From contig NZ_CAKKLX010000002.1 of NCBI RefSeq assembly GCF_918698155.1, positions 173,498-237,497 on the forward strand: a DNA stretch of 64,000 nt. Direction: 5' to 3'. Within the stretch, counting starts at the first letter, position 1. Each line of letters starts with the position of its first letter. Positions 34,291 to 41,850 of the stretch are shown here, in pieces. The notes beneath the pieces are model-generated. The model was not told where the DNA came from. It searched no databases and saw nothing but the letters and a program-made list of their open reading frames with translations. The position numbers and the translations under genes were made by a program. The stretch comes from Roseomonas sp. CECT 9278 (GTDB taxonomy: Bacteria; Pseudomonadota; Alphaproteobacteria; Acetobacterales; Acetobacteraceae).

Positions 34291-34592
34291 GGGGGGGGGC
34301 AAGTTCATGAAGCCACTTGTCCGTTTTCGGCGCTGGTAGCCACGCGACAGACTTGAAGTCCGACTTGAAATCCCGTATCAAACTCACGGAGTGCCTAGCC
34401 AGCGAAGGCAGGTCGTTGACCGACTCGGCTGGATAGGTTGGGGTAGACGGAAGACTCGTGGCCTGATTGGTACCCTACGGACTCAGGCTGCGGACATCGG
34501 TAGAATCGGGCCGTTGTCCTGCGACATTCCCGATCATTGGATTTGGCTGCTCGGCATTACGCTGGGCAGCCATTTACAACGAGGATGTCGCA
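34291..34592. other. Gene-free left flank of the AT-rich island
   Basis: About 300 bp with no supported gene. Composition falls from a G-run just after the GlcD stop towards the AT-rich DNA. It contains an adjacent 12-bp direct repeat, GACTTGAAGTCC (34350-34361) and GACTTGAAATCC (34362-34373), with one mismatch. No tRNA, integrase or clear promoter boxes were seen. It is the likely acquisition junction and promoter region of the two island genes. Confidence 0.6.
34350..34373. repeat. Two adjacent 12-bp direct repeats at the island edge
   Basis: GACTTGAAGTCC followed directly by GACTTGAAATCC, 11 of 12 bases identical. The first copy is also partly self-complementary (GACTT/AAGTC). It could be a junction scar or a regulator site; no matching copy is seen at the right edge of the island. 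Confidence 0.7.
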
Positions 34593-35543
34593 TTGTCTCT
34601 AAATGAGAACGCCAACGCCAACGATAGCGATGTTTCGCGCATTCGTGAGGCCCTCCGCAGGTATGCCGGCCTTGAGAAAACGGGAAGTCAGCTGAAGTCG
34701 CTTATTGAGGCGGTGTGCCCAGATTTCAATTTGCGTGAAGCAACAGGGATCTTGGTCGGTCCGGGCGCGCTAACGAAATTTCTAGCGACGGAAGTCGCAG
34801 ATCTCGTCCAACCGATTGGAAAGCGGGGGGGCGACCCAATATACCTAATCCACGAATCTCCGGCGTCCACCGATGACAGTGATGGGCGCGTGGAAAAGAA
34901 TCCCGATCTTTGGAGTATTTTTTCCAGCCCATCATTAAGGCAACAGCTGATATACTCCCCATCCGAGAAAAGAATGCATAGTAAATTTATTGATTCACCC
35001 ACTCCTGATGGATATTTAGCAATTAAGCCACTCGAAAAGGAAGATTTTCGAGAAATATCAAGAAAATTCCTTGAAATTGCACCAAAGGAAATTAGTAATC
35101 TATTGGAAGAAGTGCTAGAAAGAGAAAATTACTACACGGAATGGACCTCCATCTTGAGATCGCAATTTCCTTTGTATTATCAAAGGTGGGGAATTTTTCG
35201 AGTCGGTACGATTAAGGAATTGTTTCGAGAGAATATGCGGGCGAGTGGATTGCCTGAGGCGGAGATTCAGCAATTTGTGTCGCGGATGGAGGCGGAGCAG
35301 GTGCGTGCATTCCGGGAGAGGGTTTCCCGGATGGTCCAGACGACGCAGGCCGAGCGGCCCATCGAGATGGGGGCGGCAAAAGTTCCAGCGAGGCCATCGC
35401 GTGCGGCGTTGTCAGAGCAACCTGTTCACGACTTGCGATCGGTTGCCAGAGCCGCTATCGAGCACATGGCGATTGAGGATGTTCGTCGGATCGCGATACC
35501 GTTGGGTGTGTTAATCGACGCGGGCCTTCTGAGGCAACCTTGA
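34593..35543 (+). CDS. LOTUS/OST-HTH-like wHTH protein of the AT-rich island
   Basis: A 316-aa protein from a TTG start at 34593, chosen because GAGG lies 9 nt upstream; the frame is open back to 34467 but without an RBS. Residues ~14-90 (TGSQLKSLIEAVCPDFNLRE, PGALTKFLATEVADLVQPIG, DPIYLIHES) have the length and pattern of a LOTUS/OST-HTH winged helix. This fold binds RNA or nucleic-acid structures. The rest (residues ~95-316) is charged and helical with no family I recognise; it ends in a short conserved-looking helix (VARAAIEHMAIEDVRRIAIP). Codons are AT-rich except in a GC-richer stretch around 35240-35530. Probably partner of the next gene, 21 nt away. Confidence 0.7.
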   Translation: MSLNENANANDSDVSRIREALRRYAGLEKTGSQLKSLIEAVCPDFNLREATGILVGPGALTKFLATEVADLVQPIGKRGGDPIYLIHESPASTDDSDGRVEKNPDLWSIFSSPSLRQQLIYSPSEKRMHSKFIDSPTPDGYLAIKPLEKEDFREISRKFLEIAPKEISNLLEEVLERENYYTEWTSILRSQFPLYYQRWGIFRVGTIKELFRENMRASGLPEAEIQQFVSRMEAEQVRAFRERVSRMVQTTQAERPIEMGAAKVPARPSRAALSEQPVHDLRSVARAAIEHMAIEDVRRIAIPLGVLIDAGLLRQP

Positions 35544-35564
35544 TGGGGGCGATTCTGTCCAGCT

Positions 35565-36854
35565 ATGGTGGAGCGCCTTATCCTTGTTGTTTCTGAACTA
35601 GAGTTTGATAGAACGAAAGAGTATCTTAACGGAATCGCGTCTTCGGGTTGGTCTAATGAAGTCAAGTTGATCGCTGCGCCCGCACGAAAAAGAGCGGGCG
35701 ATTTTGCGAGCGCTCAGGCAAAAAAATTTCTAGATGAGGCAGAACAGTTTGGAGCGCAATGCTTAATTATTGCTAAAGATGTTTGCTGTGACCAAAGGAC
35801 TCTTGATGTATATTCACAATTTGATATTCGGCGTGCGACTATCAGTCTCTTGAGGCAGCGACTGCTGCGTCAAGAACTTAGTCTTCGCGGCCTTCTTTGG
35901 AAAAAAAATATCAGCGAGCAGCTAGAGAAGTGGGCGGCTAAAAGAACTGATGTCGATCATTGGCTTGAACAGTTTGATCATTTTGGAATCCGGTTTATCG
36001 GCGAAAATTTGTTGCGTCAGCTCGAAATTATTGGCCCGGACGAGCTCAACAGGGCGTTTATACTTCCAGCTCATTCGTATCTCGGGCAGCGAATGAAATT
36101 CGCATTCGTCCCTGAGATGGATCCAGCCGCAAGTTCAAATCGAATTGGCGCAATCCTAGTGCAGCTTTACGGAAAGGATCGTGTTTGTGGGGAGCCGGAT
36201 CTGAGGTTTGATTGCCACGACGTGGATAGGATCATTCTCTGCGAAGATGCACTCTGGACGGGAAATGAAGCCTGCAAAATCATCGAGCAAGTTGCGTCGA
36301 ATGATATGTTTGGTGATCACAGTCCGCTCAAGAGAATCGACTTTCGTCATGCTCTCGTTACAGATTTTGGGCTCCTGTGCTGTAGACAATTCATCGAAAA
36401 GAAAAATCTAGTAGGAAAAATTGACTTTATATTAGATGGGAATCAGAAGGTATTAAATTTAATTTCGCCTTCGATTCGAGAAATCGATATCAAGCAGAAC
36501 TGGCACCTATCTCCTCGGGACTTCGAGCGCTGGATTTCAAACCATGTCGAGCCACTGGCTTTTCGGAATAAGCTAATTTGGAGAGATCAATATTTTGACG
36601 CACTGAATATTTGTCAAGAATTGGGGCATCAGCTCATTACTAAATATGTCGAAAAGCACGATAAAAACTGGCCGGCTGACATAATGTCAGGATTTTCTCT
36701 GGGTGCGCATAGATTTGGTGCGTTTACGGTATTTTCACACAGTATACCAAAAACGTGTTTGCCTCTAATTTGGCTGGGTGGAAGAATAAAATTTGGCCAT
36801 GACTCGTTAGAGTGGCTACCTTTACTATATGACGCGCGGCGATTTGAGTCATAG
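35565..36854 (+). CDS. Phosphoribosyltransferase-like protein of the AT-rich island (PRTase-CE-like)
   Basis: A 429-aa protein. Residues 1-~110 form an alpha/beta N-terminal domain (LILVVSELEFDRTKEYLNGI, AQCLIIAKDVCCDQ) I cannot name. Residues ~115-165 are helical (WLEQFDHFGIRFIGENLLRQ). Residues ~170-300 look like a PRTase core, with the PRPP-loop-like DRIILCEDALWTGNEACKII at 221-240: two acidic residues and a T-G. The C-terminus ends IPKTCLPLIWLGG...WLPLLYDARR. From memory this resembles the PRTase-CE class predicted in prokaryotic conflict systems. Base composition and codon use are clearly unlike the host. No strong RBS precedes the ATG at 35565, so coupling to the upstream gene is likely. 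Confidence 0.65.
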   Translation: MVERLILVVSELEFDRTKEYLNGIASSGWSNEVKLIAAPARKRAGDFASAQAKKFLDEAEQFGAQCLIIAKDVCCDQRTLDVYSQFDIRRATISLLRQRLLRQELSLRGLLWKKNISEQLEKWAAKRTDVDHWLEQFDHFGIRFIGENLLRQLEIIGPDELNRAFILPAHSYLGQRMKFAFVPEMDPAASSNRIGAILVQLYGKDRVCGEPDLRFDCHDVDRIILCEDALWTGNEACKIIEQVASNDMFGDHSPLKRIDFRHALVTDFGLLCCRQFIEKKNLVGKIDFILDGNQKVLNLISPSIREIDIKQNWHLSPRDFERWISNHVEPLAFRNKLIWRDQYFDALNICQELGHQLITKYVEKHDKNWPADIMSGFSLGAHRFGAFTVFSHSIPKTCLPLIWLGGRIKFGHDSLEWLPLLYDARRFES

Positions 36855-36948
36855 AAAGAATAATAATAGAATCAAAATTTGTTATATTTGATATAGTATA
36901 CTTCAGTGATATTTATTGTTTGAGGGTAGATGGGTGCGTATTGTCTTT
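36855..36948. other. AT-rich non-coding right edge of the island
   Basis: About 94 bp of A/T-dominated DNA after the PRTase-like stop, including TTTGATATAGTATA-like stretches. No ORF or clear hairpin terminator. It continues without a break into the 3' end of the SnoaL-like gene on the other strand. Confidence 0.6.
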
Positions 36949-37548
36949 TTATTCTTTAATTTCGAGCCATTTTTTTCCGCGAATATACAGGTCTTCGACC
37001 ACCGGTCCGGTCAGGCCCGGCATGTCGCGCTTCACGTTGTAGCCGATGCGCGTCTGGATATAGGCGAGGTGCCGGTAGCCCTCTGGGAATTCCGCCAGCA
37101 GCGCGGGGTCGAGCGCGGGCGTCGCGGCGGGATCCACCGCGTCCATCCGGTCCTTCTCGTAGATGGGCTGGCGCAGCACCACGGCCCAGCGCCCGTCGCG
37201 CTTTTCGCAGAAATCGTAGAAGCGCCCGGTGCAGACCACGTCCACCAGCACGCCTTCCGCCTGGGCGCGTTGGCTGATGGTCATCTTCGTCTGCACGATC
37301 GCGCGGGTGCCGGCGATGTCGACGCTGGTGCCGCCCAGGAAGTGCAGGATGCGCACGCCGCGTTCGAAGCCGGCACGCGAGACCTTGATGAACTCGCTGG
37401 CGGGCCCCTGGAACCAGGTGGCCATCATGCGGGCGTCGTCGTGCCAGCAACCGGCGAAGCGGTCCCAGTCGCCGGCGTCGCGCCACACGGCCCAATCCTG
37501 CACCAGGCGGCGCAGCGCGAGGTCGTCGAGCAGATGCGCGTCCGTCAT
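36949..37548 (-). CDS. SnoaL/NTF2-like protein
   Basis: A 199-aa NTF2-fold protein of the SnoaL-like group. Start LLDDLALRRLVQDWAVWRDA, then GDWDRFAGCWHDDARMMATW and VVCTGRFYDFCEKRDGRWAV. This fold hosts dehydratases, isomerases and ring-cleaving partners; no active-site assignment is safe. The last dozen codons (DLYIRGKKWLEIKE) use AT-rich codons, unlike the rest of the gene, and lie at the edge of the island. The ATG overlaps the nitroreductase stop by 4 nt, so they form an operon. Confidence 0.85.
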   Translation of the reverse strand: MTDAHLLDDLALRRLVQDWAVWRDAGDWDRFAGCWHDDARMMATWFQGPASEFIKVSRAGFERGVRILHFLGGTSVDIAGTRAIVQTKMTISQRAQAEGVLVDVVCTGRFYDFCEKRDGRWAVVLRQPIYEKDRMDAVDPAATPALDPALLAEFPEGYRHLAYIQTRIGYNVKRDMPGLTGPVVEDLYIRGKKWLEIKE

Positions 37549-38150
37549 GCCGGCGACCCCAGCGCGCCCCAGGCACCCAGGTGCGTGAATTCGCCGATCG
37601 GCTTGCGTGCGCGCGGCGCGGCCTCGCGCGCGGCCAGCGCCTCGGGCAGCGCCGACGCCGGGCCGGGATAGCCGAGCGTGATGGCGGTCATCGGGTCGAA
37701 GCCCTCGGGGATGGCGAAGGCCTCGCGCGCCTTGGCCGCGTCGAAGCCGGCCATCTGGTGCGCCTGCAGCCCGAGCGCGGCGGCCTGCGCCGCCAGGTTC
37801 GCCGTCGCCTGGCCAAGGTCGTAGCCGGCGTGGCGGTTCGCATTGCCGTTGGAGGCGAAGGCGGTGCGCGCCACGCCCAGCATCAGCACCGGCGCGCGCA
37901 CCGCCCAGCCCTGGTTGTTCACCGACAGGCAGGCGAGCAGCCGCGCATGCGCCTCGGGCTCCTTGGCCTTGCGCGCCACCAGGAAGTTCCAGGGCTGTTC
38001 ATTGATGCAGGACGCCGCCCAGCGCGCGGCCTCCAGCACCTGCGCCAGCGCGGCGTCGGGCACCGCGCGGTCCTCGTAGGAGCGCGGGCTCCAGCGGGCG
38101 GCGAGCATGGGGGCGATGGCATGCGCGGCGGGGGCGGTTCGGTCGGTCAT
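37545..38150 (-). CDS. Nitroreductase family protein
   Basis: A 201-aa FMN-dependent nitroreductase-like enzyme. The FMN contacts are in MLAARWSPRSYEDRAVPD and ARWAASCINEQPWNFLVAR; the C-terminal part has DLGQATANLAAQAAALGLQAHQMAGFD and ITLGYPG. It reduces quinones or nitro compounds with NAD(P)H; substrate unknown. The ATG at 38150 is chosen over a longer Arg/Pro-rich extension. Confidence 0.92.
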   Translation of the reverse strand: MTDRTAPAAHAIAPMLAARWSPRSYEDRAVPDAALAQVLEAARWAASCINEQPWNFLVARKAKEPEAHARLLACLSVNNQGWAVRAPVLMLGVARTAFASNGNANRHAGYDLGQATANLAAQAAALGLQAHQMAGFDAAKAREAFAIPEGFDPMTAITLGYPGPASALPEALAAREAAPRARKPIGEFTHLGAWGALGSPA

Positions 38151-38306
38151 GGCGGGTGGTTTTCTCCTGCTGCGGGGGACGGCCGGCGCGGGCGCGGCGG
38201 TGGCGGCGGCGCTGCGTCGCGACGTCCTCGGCTGCCGTCTCGCCCGGCGGCGGCGGGGGGTCAAGCGCGGCGCCGGGTCGCGCGGATGCGCCGTGGCGCC
38301 GCGGTG

Positions 38307-39128
38307 TCAGGCGAGGTCGGGATAGCCGAGCGCACTGGCCTCGGCCTCGTAGCGGGCGAGCACGGCGTAGTCCGCGGCATCGGGCGGCAGGATGGCGCGC
38401 AGGCGCAGCGCCTGGCGCAGCGCGGCGTGGGCCGGCGCCTGCCCGAAGGCGGCCAGCGCGTCGCGCAGCGCGGCCTGCGTCGCGCTGTCGGTGGCGGCGG
38501 AGGTGACGAAGGGGATGGCGGGGCTCGGCACCGTGGCGGCCAGGATGCGCAGGCCGGCCACCGCCTCGGGCTGGTGGTCGGCATGGAAGGCGTAGGTGAG
38601 GCTGTCGATCGACGCCGCATCGGCGCCGCCCGATTGCACCAGCGCCATCGAGGCCGGGTGCGTGCCGGTGATCGCCACGCGCGCGAAGAAGGGTTGCCCG
38701 CCGGCGAGCGGCGCCAGCGTTCGCCGCGGCAGGTTCATGCCCGTGTTGGAATGCCGGCTGTTGCAGGCGAAGACGCGCCCGCGCAGGTCCTCGATGCGCT
38801 GCGCGGGATCATCCGCGCGCACCACGAACAGGCCGCGATGGGTGCCGGGCGCGGACGTCGCGGGGCCGTCGGCTTCGCGATAATCCGGCACGCCGAGCAG
38901 CGCGTGCTGGCCGCGATAGATCGTGCCGAGCGGATAACCGCAGGTCTGGGTGAACAGCACCTCCGGGCCGATGGCGTCGGGCACGGCGGGTCGCTCGAAG
39001 GCCAGCGTCGCCGGCAGGTCGTGGATGCCGCGGTCGCGCAGCAGGGCCGCCAGCGCATCCCAGAAGGCCGCATTGACCGGGCGCATCGGCGGCAGGTTGT
39101 ACATCGGCAGCGAGGCGCTGCGCGTCAC
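38307..39128 (-). CDS. PhnD-like phosphate/phosphonate-type binding protein without signal peptide
   Basis: A 273-aa protein of the PhnD/PBP type II fold. Landmarks: MYNLPPMRPVNAAFWDALA, VLFTQTCGYPLGTIYRG, GLFVVRADDPAQRIEDLRGR and ASIDSLTYAFHADHQPE. The annotated start gives no signal peptide and the frame overlaps the upstream gene by 4 nt, so it may act in the cytoplasm or be secreted otherwise. It ends the operon that begins with the sugar-acid kinase genes. Confidence 0.8.
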   Translation of the reverse strand: MTRSASLPMYNLPPMRPVNAAFWDALAALLRDRGIHDLPATLAFERPAVPDAIGPEVLFTQTCGYPLGTIYRGQHALLGVPDYREADGPATSAPGTHRGLFVVRADDPAQRIEDLRGRVFACNSRHSNTGMNLPRRTLAPLAGGQPFFARVAITGTHPASMALVQSGGADAASIDSLTYAFHADHQPEAVAGLRILAATVPSPAIPFVTSAATDSATQAALRDALAAFGQAPAHAALRQALRLRAILPPDAADYAVLARYEAEASALGYPDLA

Positions 39129-39463
39129 GGCGCGGGCGGGACCGCGGCCAGGTCGCGGAACACCGGCTTGCCGGCGGCGGCGAAGCGGGCGACTTCCGCA
39201 TCGGCGCCGGCGCTGTCGCCCGGCAGGCGCAGGATGGCGTCGCAGCGTTCGGCCAGCGCGAGCGAGAGCGGCAGCATCACCTCGTCATGGGCATCGTGGC
39301 CGGCCGCGGCAATGACGGGCAGCGCCATGTTCACGCCAATGACGGGCACGTGGCCGAGGCGGAACAGCGCGAGTGCGGCGCGGTTCATCGCGGCCAGGCG
39401 CCCCGCGCGCAGGGCCGCATCCGCGCCGCCGGTCGCATAGGGCCCGGCGACCATGATCCACAT
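39125..39463 (-). CDS. Nucleoside 2-deoxyribosyltransferase-like (DUF4406-type) protein
   Basis: A 112-aa Rossmann-like protein. MWIMVAGPYATGGADAALRA is the typical start of the DUF4406/deoxyribosyltransferase group, and CDAILRLPGDSAGADAEVARF holds the second conserved segment with a Ser and acidic residues. The enzymatic activity is unproven. It overlaps both neighbouring genes, so it is part of the otn-type operon. Confidence 0.7.
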   Translation of the reverse strand: MWIMVAGPYATGGADAALRAGRLAAMNRAALALFRLGHVPVIGVNMALPVIAAAGHDAHDEVMLPLSLALAERCDAILRLPGDSAGADAEVARFAAAGKPVFRDLAAVPPAP

Positions 39464-40095
39464 CAGCCGAAGGTGGCCAGCAGGTCGTCCACCTGCGCGG
39501 GCGTCAGCGTGCGGGCGGGCGCGCCGCGCAGCAGCAGGGCGAGGCGCGCGGATTCCTCCAGTTCCTCCGCCGCCGCGACGGCATCGGCCAGCGTGCGGCC
39601 GGACACCACCGGGCCGTGATTCGCCAGCAGCACGGCCTTGGCGTTCTTCGACGCTTCGTGGATCTCGGCTTCCATCGCGCCGTCGCCCGGGCGGTAGTAG
39701 CGGATCACCGGCAGGCTGCGCCCGACGCGCATGACGAAATAGGGCGTGAGCGGCGGGATCGGTGCGCTCTCGCCGGGTTCGGCCAGGCAGCCGATGGCGG
39801 TGGCATGGGTCGAATGCAGATGCACCACGGCGCCGGCATCCGGCCGCGCGGTCAGCACGGCGCGGTGCATGAAGACCTCCTTCGAGGGCTTGTCGCCGCC
39901 GATATGCGACCAGTCCGGCGCCAGCTTGCTGATGCGCGCGGGGTCGAGCCGCCCGAGGCAGGAATTGGTCGGCGTCATCAGGTAGCCATCCGGCAGCCGC
40001 ACCGAGATATTGCCCGCCGTGCCGACCGAATACCCGCGGTCAAACAGCGAGGCGCCGAGCATGGCCAACTGGTCGCGCAGCGCTGCCTCATCCAT
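39463..40095 (-). CDS. otnC: Class II aldolase, 3-oxo-tetronate 4-phosphate decarboxylase (OtnC-like)
   Basis: A 210-aa zinc-dependent class II aldolase/adducin protein. Metal-site His residues are in VVHLHSTHATAIGCL and LLANHGPVVSGRTL; the phosphate-binding segment is SVGTAGNISVRLPDG. Next to an OtnK-like kinase this matches OtnC, which decarboxylates 3-oxo-tetronate 4-phosphate to dihydroxyacetone phosphate. It overlaps the kinase gene by 8 nt. Confidence 0.9.
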   Translation of the reverse strand: MDEAALRDQLAMLGASLFDRGYSVGTAGNISVRLPDGYLMTPTNSCLGRLDPARISKLAPDWSHIGGDKPSKEVFMHRAVLTARPDAGAVVHLHSTHATAIGCLAEPGESAPIPPLTPYFVMRVGRSLPVIRYYRPGDGAMEAEIHEASKNAKAVLLANHGPVVSGRTLADAVAAAEELEESARLALLLRGAPARTLTPAQVDDLLATFG

Positions 40096-41347
40096 GGGAG
40101 AAGGCCTTCAGGAAGAAGTCGCGCGCGCCGAAATTGCCGGATTTGAGCGCCAGGTGGATGCCGCGCGGCGTGGCGTAGGTCCAGGGCACGCCGGGGTCGA
40201 TCTCCGGGCCGATGCGCAAGGTCGTCACGCCCAGGCGCTGCACCACGGCGCCGGAGGTCTCGCCGCCCGCCACCACCAGGCGGCCGACGCCGCGCGCGAC
40301 CAGGCCCTCGGCGATGGTGGCGACGGCGTGTTCGACCAGCGCGCCGGCGGCGTCCCGCCCCAGCTTCGCCTGCAGCGCCGCGACGCGTTCGGGCGCGGCG
40401 GAGGCGGCGATCACCACGGGGCGGTCGGCGGCCAGCCTGCCCTCCACCCAGCCCAGCGCCTGCGCCGCCAGCGCCGCAGCGTCGGGGGTGGCCAGCGCGT
40501 CGAGCTCCAGCACCGGCGCGTGGTCGCGCGCCAGCCCGATCTGGCCGAGCGTGGCGCGCGAACAGGACCCCGCCACCACGGCGGCGAAGCCCTGCATGGG
40601 CGGCAGCAGGTCCGCATCGGCGCGCGCGGGCAGCAGGCCGGCACGGCGGAAATTCTCCGGCAGGCCCATCGCGACACCCGACCCGCCGGAGACCAGCGCA
40701 TGGGGCTGCACCGCCTCGCCGATTGCCATCAGCTGCGCGTCGGTCACCGCATCCACGATCGCCCAGCGGCGGCCGGCATCGGCCAGGCGCGTCATCTCGC
40801 GGCGGATGGCGGCGGCACCCTGTTCCACCGTGTTGAAGGGCACGAGGCCGACGCCGCCGGAGGTCTGGCGCGACAGCACGCGCACCAGGTTGGGGTCGGT
40901 CATCGGCGTCAGCGGATGGTCCTGCATGCCGCTTTCGTTCAGCAGCGCGCCGCCGACGAACAGGTGGCCCAGGTAGATGGTCCGCCCATTGGTCGGGAAG
41001 GCCGGGCAGGCGATGGCGAAGCCCGAGCCCAGCCGCTTCAGCAGCGCATCGCCGACCGGGCCGATATTGCCGGCATCGGTGCTGTCGAAGGTCGAGCAGT
41101 ATTTCCAGAACAGCTGCCGCGCCCCCGCCGCGACCAGCGCGTCGCAGGCGGCCAGCGACTGCGCCACCGCATCGGCCACCGGCGCGGTGCGGGTTTTCAG
41201 CGCGATGATGACGGCATCGGCCTGGGGCAGCGGCCCGTCGGGCACGCCGATGACCTGCACGGCGGACATGCCGCCCTTCACCAGCGTGTTCGCGAGGTCG
41301 GTCGCGCCGGTGAAGTCATCCGCGATGCAGCCGAGCAGCAGGGGCAT
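40088..41347 (-). CDS. otnK: Four-carbon acid sugar kinase, 3-oxo-tetronate kinase (OtnK-like)
   Basis: A 419-aa DUF1537-type kinase. N-terminal substrate motif CIADDFTGATDLANTLVKGG, then FWKYCSTFDSTDAGNIGPVGD; C-terminal nucleotide site LVVAGGETSGAVVQRLGV and KSGNFGARDFF. The combination with OtnC supports catabolism of a four-carbon acid sugar such as threonate or erythronate. The dehydrogenase (OtnD/LtnD) and isomerase partners are not seen nearby. Confidence 0.92.
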   Translation of the reverse strand: MPLLLGCIADDFTGATDLANTLVKGGMSAVQVIGVPDGPLPQADAVIIALKTRTAPVADAVAQSLAACDALVAAGARQLFWKYCSTFDSTDAGNIGPVGDALLKRLGSGFAIACPAFPTNGRTIYLGHLFVGGALLNESGMQDHPLTPMTDPNLVRVLSRQTSGGVGLVPFNTVEQGAAAIRREMTRLADAGRRWAIVDAVTDAQLMAIGEAVQPHALVSGGSGVAMGLPENFRRAGLLPARADADLLPPMQGFAAVVAGSCSRATLGQIGLARDHAPVLELDALATPDAAALAAQALGWVEGRLAADRPVVIAASAAPERVAALQAKLGRDAAGALVEHAVATIAEGLVARGVGRLVVAGGETSGAVVQRLGVTTLRIGPEIDPGVPWTYATPRGIHLALKSGNFGARDFFLKAFSHG

Positions 41348-41359
41348 GGTCGCCCTCCT

Positions 41360-41839
41360 TCAGAAAACGGGCGTGCCGTCCTTGCGGCAGTAGACGGATT
41401 TCCCGTCCGGGCCGGGGCGGATGTCGAGGTCGTCGTCGGGATAGATCACGCGCTCGAACAGCGTGCGGTCGCCGACTTCGAGATAGACGCAATCCGCATC
41501 GCCGCGATTGACCAGGTGATGCGCGTCCCAGGTGCCGGCGGGGAAGCCCGCGCACATGCCGGCGCTGAGCGGCGTGTCGCCGGCATCGGTCACCAGCGTG
41601 CAGGACCCCGCGACGATGTAGACGAATTCGTCCTGCTTCTCATGCGCGTGGCGCAGCGCGGAGGCCGCGCCCGGCGGCAGGCGCGTGATGTTCACGCCGA
41701 AGTTCCGCAGGCCGAAAAGGTCGCCCAGCGTGCGCTTTTCGCGGTCGCCGATCTTTGCCACCAGGTCCGCCGGGTAGCCGGACAGCCTGGCGCGCGGCGG
41801 CACCTCCATGGCGGTGACGGCGATGGGGCGTTGGCTCAT
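41360..41839 (-). CDS. Cupin domain protein
   Basis: A 159-aa single-domain cupin. Metal-binding His and Glu positions are in LRHAHEKQDEFVYIVAGSC and the second motif in GTWDAHHLVNRGD. The start at 41839 (MSQRPIAVTAMEV) follows the methyltransferase stop by 11 nt; the otnK-like gene begins 12 nt downstream. It may be a sugar-acid isomerase-like enzyme or a sensor; function not assigned. Confidence 0.85.
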   Translation of the reverse strand: MSQRPIAVTAMEVPPRARLSGYPADLVAKIGDREKRTLGDLFGLRNFGVNITRLPPGAASALRHAHEKQDEFVYIVAGSCTLVTDAGDTPLSAGMCAGFPAGTWDAHHLVNRGDADCVYLEVGDRTLFERVIYPDDDLDIRPGPDGKSVYCRKDGTPVF

Positions 41840-41850
41840 GGCGGGCGTCC

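Noticed and set aside
34043..34387. Minus-strand ORF entering the island's left edge, as a possible integrase remnant
   Set aside because: No integrase motif; most of it is antisense to the FAD oxidoreductase.
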